DNA of 64,000 nt from DATCMH01 sp036563505. GTDB taxonomy: Bacteria; Pseudomonadota; Alphaproteobacteria; Rhizobiales; Beijerinckiaceae. Both the position numbers and the translations under genes were made by a program. The stretch covers positions 186,001 to 250,000 of the forward strand of contig DATCMH010000002.1 in NCBI GenBank assembly GCA_036563505.1, in the 5' to 3' direction. The first letter of the stretch is position 1. Each line of letters starts with the position of its first letter. Shown here in pieces: positions 41,909 through 50,003 of this stretch. Below the pieces are notes generated by a model. The model searched no databases. It saw only the letters and a list, made by a program, of their open reading frames with translations, and had not been told where the DNA came from.

Positions 41909-42278
41909 TCACATGCGGACGTTCGTTGATGGTTTCAAGATGGGTTGGGCGGGAATTTTTTTGGGGATGCTTGGAGTGTCGTGGCCGGGCTTGACCCGGC
42001 CATCTCAGTTGCTCGCATTCGGGCCTTCACGTTGAGGTTCGAGGGTCGAGCCCGCGAACGACAGGGGTGGTTGTTCTGAAGCGCTCGGTTCTACGCCCGG
42101 CACCCCTCATCCGCCCTCCTTGCGGAGGGCACCTTCTCCCGCAGAGGGGAGAAGGTGGGGCGCGCAACCCTCTCCCCTCTGCGGGAGAGGGTGGCCGGCG
42201 TGAGCCGGCCGGGAGAGGGGGCGCTCGCAACAGCCAGCGCACGGCCGAAAGGCCGATCAGAGCCTCTCGATTTCGAAC
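41909..42278. other. Repeat-filled gap between DUF2852 and TetR
   Basis: About 370 bp made almost entirely of the composite repeat at 41978-42217. A short AT-rich stretch (41950-41965, GGGAATTTTTTTGGGG) precedes it. The promoter of the DUF2852 gene should lie near 41880-41970, where AAATGTCAACAACATTCAC is notable. Confidence 0.6.
41978..42217. repeat. Composite repeat C+B, copy 2 (inverted)
   Basis: The C part (41978-42063) starts GTCGTGGCCGGGCTTGACCC and ends CGAGCCCGCGAACGAC. After a roughly 33 bp spacer comes the B part from CCCCTCATCCGCCCTCC. It contains GCCCTCCTTGCGGAGGGC, TTCTCCCGCAGAGGGGAGAA, CCCTCTGCGGGAGAGGG and GGCCGGCGTGAGCCGGCC hairpins. The geometry is the reverse complement of the copies at 37378 and 52530. 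Confidence 0.88.
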
Positions 42279-42911
42279 CTACCGCCGCCCCTGCGCCCCC
42301 GTCACGAGGGCGATCACCCCGGCGCGCAGGAGCTCGTGCTTGTCGGGCATGCCGGGTCCGCGGGGCAGCTGGCGGGCGGCGGACAGCGTGGCGATGCCGT
42401 GGGACAGGGCCCAGACTTCGAGGGCCAGGAAGCGCGGATCGACCGCGCCGAAACCGTCAGGGAAAGTCGACTTGAGCGCCTCGACGAGAAGATCGAAGGC
42501 GCTGCCCGTCGCCGGTCCATCCTGGCGTGGGCCCAATATGTCCGGCTCGGGGCCGCGCTCGGCGAACATGGCGGCGTAGTAGCCCGGCTCCTCCTCGGCG
42601 AAGGCAAGGTAGGCCTCGCCCATGCGGGTGAAGCGCTCGATGGGCGTGCCGGAGCCGCGCAGGGCCTTGGCGAGGCGCTCGGCGAGCTGGCCATACCCGC
42701 GGAACGCTACCTCCTCGACCAGGGCTTCGCGGCCGCGGAAGTGACGATAGAGCGCCGCCGGACTCACCCCGACGAGGCGGGCCGCCTCGACCAGCGTGAA
42801 GCCCATGAGGCCGCGCTCGGCGATGAAGCGCCGGGCAGCCTCGATCAAGGCCTCCTTCAGGTTGCCGTGATGGTAGCCCCGCCGCTCCTGGGGGCCGCGC
42901 CAATGCCGCAT
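42279..42911 (-). CDS. TetR family transcriptional regulator
   Basis: A 210-residue repressor: N-terminal helix-turn-helix (about residues 10-60; LIEAARRFIAERGLMGFTLV, GVSPAALYRHFRGREALVEE) and a TetR C-terminal ligand domain with EEPGYYAAMFAERGP. ATG 42911 is chosen; the frame is open to 42971. Target genes are not apparent: the flanking genes are repeats and a GntR regulator. Confidence 0.9.
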   Translation of the reverse strand: MRHWRGPQERRGYHHGNLKEALIEAARRFIAERGLMGFTLVEAARLVGVSPAALYRHFRGREALVEEVAFRGYGQLAERLAKALRGSGTPIERFTRMGEAYLAFAEEEPGYYAAMFAERGPEPDILGPRQDGPATGSAFDLLVEALKSTFPDGFGAVDPRFLALEVWALSHGIATLSAARQLPRGPGMPDKHELLRAGVIALVTGAQGRR

Positions 42912-42995
42912 CGTGTTCCCGCGCCCGTCGCCTTGAGGGTGTAACGCGTTCAGGCGCATCCGGGAACGCACCGCGCCCGAACATCCACCTCGCGA

Positions 42996-43664
42996 TCAGG
43001 CCGGTTCCCCGTAGGCCGCCGCGATCACCGGCTTCTTGCCCCGGATGTGCTCGCGCATCAGCCGGCTCAAGCTCTCCCCGTCGCGTGCCTCGAGCAGGAC
43101 GACCATTCGCTCGTGCTCGTCGACGGCGCGGCGCCACTGTTCGGGGGTCTTGTGCGCCGCGTAGCGGGCGCGCTGGATGCGGCCGGACAGCGTGGCGTAG
43201 ATCCCCTGCAGGGTCGCGTTGCCGCTCGCCGCCATGATCGCCTCGTGAATCTCGCGGTTCAGGGTGAAGTAGGTTGGGTCATCCCCGCGCCGCCAAGCCG
43301 TAACCATGGCCTCATGCTTGACCCTGATCGCCGCGACCTCGGCATCCGCGATTGATCGGCAGGCGAGCTCGGCGGCGGTGGCTTCGAGGCCGGCGATCAC
43401 CTCCACCATCTCCTCGATCTCGGTCGCCGAGATGTGGGCGACGCGGGCGCCGCGGTTCGGCAGGAGATCGAGGAGCCCTTCCGTCGCCAGGATCTTGATC
43501 GCCTCGCGCAAGGGCGTGCGGGAGATGCCGAAGCGCTCGGCCAGCTCGAGCTCGTTCACCCGGGCCTTCGGCTCGAGCTCGCCCGAGCGGATGAGGTCGC
43601 GCAGGCGCTCGGCGACCTCGTCGTGGAGGTAGCGGCGATGGATGCCGAGATCGATCTTGTTCAC
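42996..43664 (-). CDS. GntR family regulator (FadR/FCD subfamily)
   Basis: A 222-residue repressor: winged helix (about residues 8-75; LRDLIRSGELEPKARVNELE, FGISRTPLREAIKILATEG) and an all-helical FCD ligand domain (FTLNREIHEAIMAASGN). GTG 43664 overlaps the stop of the FAD/Fe-S oxidoreductase as GTGA, so this gene is translationally coupled to it. It probably controls that gene in response to a 2-hydroxy acid; that is inference. Confidence 0.92.
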   Translation of the reverse strand: MNKIDLGIHRRYLHDEVAERLRDLIRSGELEPKARVNELELAERFGISRTPLREAIKILATEGLLDLLPNRGARVAHISATEIEEMVEVIAGLEATAAELACRSIADAEVAAIRVKHEAMVTAWRRGDDPTYFTLNREIHEAIMAASGNATLQGIYATLSGRIQRARYAAHKTPEQWRRAVDEHERMVVLLEARDGESLSRLMREHIRGKKPVIAAAYGEPA

Positions 43665-46603
43665 GCTCTGCCCTCCAGGGCGGCGTCGAGGACCCGGGCG
43701 ACGTGGAGCGCCTCGCGGCCGACCCCATCGTGGATCTGGTGTCGGCAGCTCGTACCGTCGGCAACGACGAGGTCGCCGGGGGCGGCTTGGCGCAGGGCGG
43801 GCAAGAGCGAGAGCTCGGCCATGGCCAGCGACACGTCGATCGTCTTCGCGTCGTAGCCGAAGGCGCCGGCCATGCCGCAGCAGCTCGATTCGATGGGCTG
43901 AACCTTGAGTCCCGGTAGGCGGCGCAGGAGCGCCTCGACCGGCGGCATCGCCCCGAAGGCCTTCTGGTGGCAATGGCCGTGCAGGTGGGCCGTGCGCCCG
44001 CCCTGATCGGCGAAGGGCGGCAGCTCGCGGCGACCGGCCGCGAGATCAGCTTCCAGAAGCTCCTCGAAGAGCAGCGCCACCTCGGCCACGGGTTGGACCG
44101 CGTCGCGCGAGAGGAGCGCCGAGAACTCGTCGCGGAAGGTGAGGAGGCAGGACGGCTCCAGGCCGACGATCCGCGCACCCCGGGCGACGAAGGGAGCGAG
44201 CGCCGCGAGCGTGCGCCCCGCCTCGCCCCGCGCCTCGTCCACCATGCCGGCGGAGAGGTAGGTGCGGCCGCAGCAGAGCGGCCGGGCCCCGTCGGACGCC
44301 GCAACCCGATGCAGTCGGTAGCCCGCGGCACGCAGCACGCGCTCGGCGGCTTCCAGGTTCTCCCGCTCGAAGCTGCGGTTGAAGGTGTCGCCGAAGAGGA
44401 TGAGGTCGCGGCCGTCGCCGACGACGTCGTCCGGGTGAGCTAACTCGCCGTCCTCCCGCCAGCGCCGCCGCCAGCGCGGCAGAGTCCGCCGCGCGCTCAG
44501 GCCGAGCCACCGCTCAGAAATTTTGGCGAAGAGGGGCACCCGGTCGCGCAGGTTGAGCAGCGGGGCAAGAAGCGAGGCCGCACCGGCGTAGCGCGGCAGG
44601 TGGGCGACGAGACGCTCCTTCAGGGGGCGGCCGTGGCGGGCGTAGTGATGGTGGAGGAACTCCACTTTCATCTTCGCCATGTCGACGCCCGTCGGGCATT
44701 CGCGGCGACAGCCCTTGCAGGAGACACAGAGGTCCAGGGTCTCCTTCATCTCAGGAGAGGTGAAGGCCTCGGGGCCGAGCTGGCCGGAGATCGCGAGCCT
44801 AAGCGAGTTCGCGCGCCCGCGGGTGACGTGCTGCTCCTCCCCGGTCACGCGATAAGAGGGGCACATGGTGCCGCCCGCCGCCTTCCGGCAGGTGCCGTTG
44901 TTGTTGCACATCTCGACGGCGCCACCGAACCCGCCCCAGTCGGACCAGTCCAGCGCGGGGCGCGCCGGCGCCCCGGTGCGATAGCCCTCGGGGAAGCGCA
45001 TCAGGCTGCGATCGTCCATGCGGTAGGGGCGGACGATCTTGGCGGGGTTCAAGCGGTTGTCGGGGTCGAAGCCGTCCTTCACCGCTTCGAAGGCGGTGAC
45101 GAGCGTCTTCCCGAACATGCGCTCGTGGAACTCGGAGCGCGAGATGCCGTCGCCGTGCTCGCCCGAGTGGGAGCCCTTGAACTCTTTGACGAGGTCGCAG
45201 GCCGCTTCGGCGATGGCGCGCATCGCGCGGACGTCGCCGCCCTCCTTCATGTTGAGGATCGGGCGCACATGAAGGCAGCCGACAGACGCGTGAGCGTACC
45301 AGGTGCCCCGCGTGCCGTGGCGATGGAACAGGTCGGTCACCGCGTCGGTGTAGGCGGCCAGATGTTCCAGCGGGACGGCGCAATCCTCGATGAAGGAGAT
45401 CGGCTTCCCCTCCCCCTTCATCGACATCATGATGTTGAGGCATGCCTCCCGCACCTCCCAGACGCTGCGCTGGCGCGCTGGCTCGATCACCTCGACGACC
45501 GCGTCGGCAAAGCCATGATCGGCCATGCACTGATCGAGGCGACGCAGATCGCCGCGTAGCTCGTCGAGGCTCTCGCCGGCGAACTCGACGAGGAGCAGGC
45601 AATCGGGCGTGCCCTTGGTGATGTCGGCGAGCGTGCGGCGAAACAGCGGGATGTCGGCGCCGAGCAACAGCACGTTGTTGTCGACGAGCTCGACCGCGGT
45701 GGGGTCAAGCGCCACGAGGTGGCGCGTCGTCTCCATGGCGGCGCGGAACGAGGGGAAGTGGCACACGCCCATGACACGGTGCGCCGGTAAGCCTGAGAGC
45801 TTCAGCGTCACCTCCGTCGTGACGGCGAGGGTACCCTCCGACCCGACGAGGAGGTGGGCGAGGTTCGGCGCGTCGCCCAGGAGCGCATCAAGATTGTAGC
45901 CGCCGACCCGGCGCTGCACCTTCGGAAAGACCCGCTCGATCTCCTCGCCATGCGCGGCGGCGAGCGCCAGCATGCGGCGGGCCAAGTCCTGGGCGCGCGG
46001 CGACCCGGCCAGGGTCGGGCCGGCGGTGAACGCCTCGCCGTCGTGGAGGAGGGCGCTGACCGCTTCCACGTTGTCGACCATCTTGCCGAAGCGGAGCGAC
46101 CGGGCACCGCAGGAATTGTTGCCGACCATGCCGCCGAAGGTGCAGCGGCTCGCGGTGGATGGCTCGACGGGGAAGAACAAGCCGTCGCTCTTCAGGCGCG
46201 CGTTGAGGTGCTCCAGCACGAGGCCCGGCTGCACGGTGACCCGGCGCGCGTCGGGATCGTAGGACGTGACCCCGTTGAGGAAGCGGCTGCAGTCGAGGAC
46301 GAGGCCCGCCCCGATCGGCTGGCCATTCTGCGACGTGCCCCCGCCGCGGGCGATGACGGGCACGCCGTGGGCGGCCGCGATCGTCAGCGCCGCCGCCACG
46401 TCGTCCGCGCTCTTCGGAAAGGCCACGCCGACGGGCATGATCTGGTAGATCGACGCGTCCGTGGCGTAGCGCCCGCGGGTGAAGGCGTCGAAGCGCACCT
46501 CGCCTTCGAGCGCGTTGGCGAGGCGGCGCTCGAAACCGAGATCGCGCGCCAGCGCGGGGCGAGCGGAGCGCTCGGGGACTGTCTCGGGCAAGGTGCCGTG
46601 CAT
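43661..46603 (-). CDS. Fused FAD/Fe-S 2-hydroxyacid dehydrogenase (GlcD-GlpC type)
   Basis: A 980-residue membrane-associated oxidoreductase. The N-terminal FAD-linked oxidase domain spans about residues 25-480 (PCMH fold; VPVIARGGGTSQNGQPIGAG). It is followed by CNNNGTCRK and the 4Fe-4S motif CVSCKGCRRECPTGVD, and then two CCG cysteine-rich domains (LCCGRTYLSAGM, SSCCGMAGAFGY). Such proteins oxidise D-lactate, glycolate or D-2-hydroxyglutarate to the 2-oxo acid with electrons going to the respiratory chain. ATG 46603 (MHGTLPETVPERSARP) is used, although the frame is open to 46951 through repeats. The aminotransferase and TctCBA next door suggest glyoxylate-forming substrates. Confidence 0.9.
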   Translation of the reverse strand: MHGTLPETVPERSARPALARDLGFERRLANALEGEVRFDAFTRGRYATDASIYQIMPVGVAFPKSADDVAAALTIAAAHGVPVIARGGGTSQNGQPIGAGLVLDCSRFLNGVTSYDPDARRVTVQPGLVLEHLNARLKSDGLFFPVEPSTASRCTFGGMVGNNSCGARSLRFGKMVDNVEAVSALLHDGEAFTAGPTLAGSPRAQDLARRMLALAAAHGEEIERVFPKVQRRVGGYNLDALLGDAPNLAHLLVGSEGTLAVTTEVTLKLSGLPAHRVMGVCHFPSFRAAMETTRHLVALDPTAVELVDNNVLLLGADIPLFRRTLADITKGTPDCLLLVEFAGESLDELRGDLRRLDQCMADHGFADAVVEVIEPARQRSVWEVREACLNIMMSMKGEGKPISFIEDCAVPLEHLAAYTDAVTDLFHRHGTRGTWYAHASVGCLHVRPILNMKEGGDVRAMRAIAEAACDLVKEFKGSHSGEHGDGISRSEFHERMFGKTLVTAFEAVKDGFDPDNRLNPAKIVRPYRMDDRSLMRFPEGYRTGAPARPALDWSDWGGFGGAVEMCNNNGTCRKAAGGTMCPSYRVTGEEQHVTRGRANSLRLAISGQLGPEAFTSPEMKETLDLCVSCKGCRRECPTGVDMAKMKVEFLHHHYARHGRPLKERLVAHLPRYAGAASLLAPLLNLRDRVPLFAKISERWLGLSARRTLPRWRRRWREDGELAHPDDVVGDGRDLILFGDTFNRSFERENLEAAERVLRAAGYRLHRVAASDGARPLCCGRTYLSAGMVDEARGEAGRTLAALAPFVARGARIVGLEPSCLLTFRDEFSALLSRDAVQPVAEVALLFEELLEADLAAGRRELPPFADQGGRTAHLHGHCHQKAFGAMPPVEALLRRLPGLKVQPIESSCCGMAGAFGYDAKTIDVSLAMAELSLLPALRQAAPGDLVVADGTSCRHQIHDGVGREALHVARVLDAALEGRA

Positions 46604-46699
46604 CGGCTGGTCCTCGATTCTCTTGTCTCTTCCCACCGCAAGGCGGGTTCGCGGTCGCGGGCCTCTCTTCACGTCCGGAGAGAGGCGGAGCTTCCCCAG

Positions 46700-46820
46700 C
46701 GCGCACCCCACCCGACCCTGCTGCGCAGGGCCACCCTCCCCGCAGGCGGGGAGGGATCGGGCGCGCCTTCCTTCTCCCCTTTGCGGGAGAAGGTGCCCGG
46801 CGTGAGCCGGGCGGATGAGG
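46700..46820. repeat. Repeat family B, copy at 46.7 kb
   Basis: Chain of hairpins: CCCTGCTGCGCAGGG (46716-46730), CCCTCCCCGCAGGCGGGGAG, CCTTCTCCCCTTTGCGGGAG, and CCCGGCGTGAGCCGGG, ending GATGAGGGG. No C part is attached. Confidence 0.85.
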
Positions 46821-46906
46821 GGTGGCGCGCAGCGCCTCGCGAAGCGAGCACGACGGTCGAAGCGGAGAAATCCTGATCGGCCTCTCGGCCGCGCGTGCCG
46901 CGCGCT

Positions 46907-46965
46907 ACCCGTCTCCCGACCCCGCTGACGCGGGGCCACCCTCTCCCGCAAGGGAAGAGGGAGCG
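46907..46965. repeat. Repeat family B, short copy
   Basis: CCCCGCTGACGCGGGG followed by CCACCCTCTCCCGCAAGGG and AAGAGGG: the first two hairpins of the family-B plan only. It lies about 90 bp after the unit at 46700. Confidence 0.75.
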
Positions 46966-47088
46966 ACCAGCGTCTCTCTCACTCACCCCCACAATATCGC
47001 TCCAACCACCCCTCTTGCCACATCCTGAAAACATAATACAAAATACGAAACACGCAAAGCGGGGGCTGACCCGCTTGGAGGAGACGTC

Positions 47089-48279
47089 ATGTCCTACGCC
47101 GCGGGCCGCCATTTCCTGCAGATTCCGGGGCCGACGAACACGCCTCTGCCTGTGCTGGCGGCAATCGCGAAGCCCACCATCGACCATCGCGGGCCGGAAT
47201 TCGGTGCGCTCGGCCGCGAGGTGCTGGCCGGGATCCGCACGATCTTTCAGACGGATCAGCCGGTCATCATCTACCCAGCCTCCGGTACTGGGGCTTGGGA
47301 GGCGGCGCTCGTCAACACGCTCTCGCCCGGCGACAAGGTGCTGATGTTCGAGACGGGGTGGTTCTCGACGCTCTGGTCGAAGCTCGCCCGGCGGCTTGCC
47401 CTCGAGCCGGAGGTGATCGGGGGCGACTGGCGCTCCGGGGTGGACGCCGCGGCGGTCGAGGCCCGGCTCGCCGAGGACAAGGCGCATCAGATCAAGGCTG
47501 TCGCCGTCGTCCACAACGAAACCTCGACGGGGGTGGCTTCCGATGTCGCCGCCGTGCGCCGGGCGCTGGACCGGGCGAACCACCCGGCGTTGCTTCTCGT
47601 CGACACGATCTCGTCCCTCGGCTCCATCGATTACCGTCACGACGAATGGGGCGTGGATGTCACGGTAGGCGGCTCGCAGAAGGGGCTGATGTTGCCGCCG
47701 GGGCTCTCCTTCAATGCCCTGTCGGAGAAGGCGCTCGCCGCCTCCAAGGCCGCCCGCCTGCCGCGTGCCTTCTGGGACTGGGAAGACATGCTCGGGGCCA
47801 ACAAGACGGGCTACTTCCCCTACACGCCCTCGACCAACCTCCTGCAGGGACTCAAGGTCGCCATCGAGATGCTGCACGCGGAAGGGCTCCCGAACGTCCT
47901 CGCGCGCCACGACCGGGCCGCCGCCGCGACGCGCGCCTGCGTGCGCCATTGGGGCTTCGAGACCCAGTGCCGCACGGACGAGCATTCCTCGTCGCTCACC
48001 GCCGTGCGCCTGCCTGAGGGTCACTCGGCCGATGGGTTGCGCGCCGAGATCCTCGCCCGCTCGAACATGAGCCTCGGCAACGGGCTCGGACCGCTGGCCG
48101 ACCGGGTGTTCCGCATCGGGCACCTGGGCGACTTCCACGACCTCATGGTCGCGGGAACGCTGGCCGGCGTCGAGATGGGTCTCGCGGCGAAGGGCATCCC
48201 GCATCGGTCGGGAGGCGTCGAGGCCGCGATGCGCGTGCTTCAGGGCAACGGCGCGCCCCTCGCGCAGGCCGCGGAATAG
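47089..48279 (+). CDS. sgaA: Serine-glyoxylate aminotransferase family protein
   Basis: A 396-residue fold-type-I aminotransferase. IPGPTNTPLPVLAAIAKPTI, HRGPEFGALGREVLAGIR and the PLP lysine in GGSQKGLMLPPG (Lys198) match SgaA, which moves the amino group from serine to glyoxylate giving hydroxypyruvate and glycine. Nearby genes (hydroxyacid dehydrogenase, TctCBA) favour an amino acceptor such as glyoxylate. Whether this is the serine-cycle copy is not known, since no other serine-cycle gene is next to it. GGAGGAG precedes the ATG. Confidence 0.9.
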   Translation: MSYAAGRHFLQIPGPTNTPLPVLAAIAKPTIDHRGPEFGALGREVLAGIRTIFQTDQPVIIYPASGTGAWEAALVNTLSPGDKVLMFETGWFSTLWSKLARRLALEPEVIGGDWRSGVDAAAVEARLAEDKAHQIKAVAVVHNETSTGVASDVAAVRRALDRANHPALLLVDTISSLGSIDYRHDEWGVDVTVGGSQKGLMLPPGLSFNALSEKALAASKAARLPRAFWDWEDMLGANKTGYFPYTPSTNLLQGLKVAIEMLHAEGLPNVLARHDRAAAATRACVRHWGFETQCRTDEHSSSLTAVRLPEGHSADGLRAEILARSNMSLGNGLGPLADRVFRIGHLGDFHDLMVAGTLAGVEMGLAAKGIPHRSGGVEAAMRVLQGNGAPLAQAAE

Positions 48280-48399
48280 GCCTTTGGCGCATTGCGGAGC
48301 CTCCCGGCTCTGCTAGCCTTCATTCATCCAACGCGCCGCCCAAGAGCGCGAGACAAGACAAGCGCGAGAGAACGCTAGGCCCGGAGAGGAAGAACGCCC

Positions 48400-49389
48400 A
48401 TGAAAGCCACCCTGCCCGCCGCCCTCACGGCCGTGCTCCTGTCGACGACCGTCGCGGTCGCGGCCTGGGAGCCCACGAAGCCCATCGAGATCATCGTGCC
48501 CTTCCCGCCCGGCGGCTCGTCGGACCAGATGGCCCGGACGATCCAGGGCGCGATCCAGAAGAATAACCTCGTCAAGCAGCCCATCATCGTCGTGAACAAG
48601 CCCGCCGCCGCCGGCGGCGAGGCGATGCTCGACATCCAGAAGTCCGCGGGCGACCCGCACAAGCTGATCACCACCTCGAGCGGCATCTACATGACCCCGC
48701 TCGCCACGAAGCTGCCGGTGAGCTGGAAGGACTTCACCCCCATCGCCATGATGGCGCAGGACGATTTCGTGCTCTGGGTGAACGCGTCGAAGCCCTACAA
48801 GACGGCGAAGGAATTCATCGAGGCGGCGAAGACCGCGAACCCGCCGCTCAAGACCGGCGGCAACGGCTCGAAGCGCGAGGACCACCTGATCTCCGTCTCG
48901 ATGGAGCAGGCCGCCGGCGTTAAGATCACCTACATCCCCTACCAGGGCGGCGGGCCGTCGTCGGTCCAGCTCGCGGGCGGGCACATCGACGCCAACATGA
49001 ACAATCCGGCCGAGGAGATCGCCAACTGGCGCTCCGGCGCCGTGAAGCCGCTCTGCGTCTTCGCGCCGAAGCCGATGAGCTACACCCAGAAGATCACCGC
49101 CGACATGGCCTGGTCGGATATCCCGTCCTGCCCGTCGCAGGGTCTCGACGTGACCTACCAGATGCTGCGCGGCATGTTCATGCCGGGCAAGGTGACGCCG
49201 GAGCAGCAGGCCTACTACGTCGACCTGTTCAAGCGGGTGACGGAGACGACAGAGTGGAAGGAATACGTCGAGCGCAACGCCCTCGTGCCCGACTTCCGCG
49301 CCGGCAAGGACTTCGTCGACTTCCTCACGACCGACGAGCAGAAGCACAAGGAACTGATGGGCAAGGCCGGCTTCATCGCCACGAACTAA
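48400..49389 (+). CDS. tctC: Tripartite tricarboxylate transporter substrate-binding protein (TctC)
   Basis: A 329-residue periplasmic binding protein: signal peptide (MKATLPAALTAVLLSTTVAV, cleaved near residue 22), then PTKPIEIIVPFPPGGSSDQM and NKPAAAGGEAMLDIQKSAGD, typical of Bug/TctC receptors for carboxylates. It begins the tctC-tctB-tctA operon. The ligand cannot be assigned from sequence. Confidence 0.93.
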   Translation: MKATLPAALTAVLLSTTVAVAAWEPTKPIEIIVPFPPGGSSDQMARTIQGAIQKNNLVKQPIIVVNKPAAAGGEAMLDIQKSAGDPHKLITTSSGIYMTPLATKLPVSWKDFTPIAMMAQDDFVLWVNASKPYKTAKEFIEAAKTANPPLKTGGNGSKREDHLISVSMEQAAGVKITYIPYQGGGPSSVQLAGGHIDANMNNPAEEIANWRSGAVKPLCVFAPKPMSYTQKITADMAWSDIPSCPSQGLDVTYQMLRGMFMPGKVTPEQQAYYVDLFKRVTETTEWKEYVERNALVPDFRAGKDFVDFLTTDEQKHKELMGKAGFIATN

Positions 49390-49407
49390 AAAACTCCCCG
49401 CTTCCGG

Positions 49408-49432
49408 GGCGGGCCGGCAGCATCGGCCCGCC
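49408..49432 (+). promoter_or_regulatory. Intra-operon hairpin after tctC
   Basis: A perfect 9 bp stem, GGCGGGCCG with CGGCCCGCC around a 7 nt loop, 18 nt after the tctC stop and 35 nt before tctB. No T-run follows. Hairpins here usually protect the binding-protein mRNA so that it outnumbers the membrane subunits; this is inference. Confidence 0.6.
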
Positions 49433-49467
49433 TCCCCTGCATACCTCTCGCGCGAGGCTCGTCGCCC

Positions 49468-49968
49468 GTGACCCCCAACGCGGAAGAAGCGCTCCCCGAA
49501 CCTGGCCTGTCGCGCCGCGTCGTGGAGGTCGTGGTCGCCCTGATCCTGATGGGGCTCGCCGGGCTCGCCCTGTGGGATTCCTACGGCCGCGGCGCGGGCT
49601 GGGACGGCGGCCCCGAGAACGGCTTCTTCCCGGCGCGCGTCGGCTGGATCCTGCTCGTGGCGGCGGGCTTCGCCCTCATCGCCGCGCTGCGCCGGGCGGA
49701 CGAGGTCTTCGTCACCTACGGCCAGCTGCGTCAGGTGGGGCAGGTCTTCGCGCCCCTGTTCGTCTTCGTTCTGCTGATCAAGTTCGTCGGCATCTACGTC
49801 GCCTCCGCCCTCTTCATGGCGGGCTTCATGGCGATGATGGGGTCGTTCCGCTGGTGGCAGATCGGCCTCGCCGCGGTGCTCACGCCCCTCGTCACCTTCT
49901 GGGTCTTCGAGCTGCAGTTCCGGGTGCCTCTGCCCAAGGGCCCCTTTGAGGCGGCCTTGGGCTACTGA
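49468..49968 (+). CDS. tctB: Tripartite tricarboxylate transporter small membrane subunit (TctB)
   Basis: A 166-residue protein with four membrane helices (about residues 16-36, 57-74, 92-115, 124-150), in keeping with TctB. Segments include GGPENGFFPARVGWILLVAA and ASALFMAGFMAMMGSFRWWQ. The start is GTG at 49468. It precedes tctA by 35 nt. Confidence 0.9.
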   Translation: MTPNAEEALPEPGLSRRVVEVVVALILMGLAGLALWDSYGRGAGWDGGPENGFFPARVGWILLVAAGFALIAALRRADEVFVTYGQLRQVGQVFAPLFVFVLLIKFVGIYVASALFMAGFMAMMGSFRWWQIGLAAVLTPLVTFWVFELQFRVPLPKGPFEAALGY

Positions 49969-50003
49969 GCCTCGGTTTCTGAACGGCCGCGCCGGAGAGC
50001 ATC

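Larger units (their letters stand above)
46604..47088. other. Repeat-filled gap between divergent genes
   Basis: A 485 bp region between the leftward FAD/Fe-S oxidoreductase and the rightward aminotransferase. It holds two family-B units (46700-46820 and 46907-46965). The final 100 bp (46985-47085) are AT-rich and probably carry the aminotransferase promoter. Confidence 0.6.
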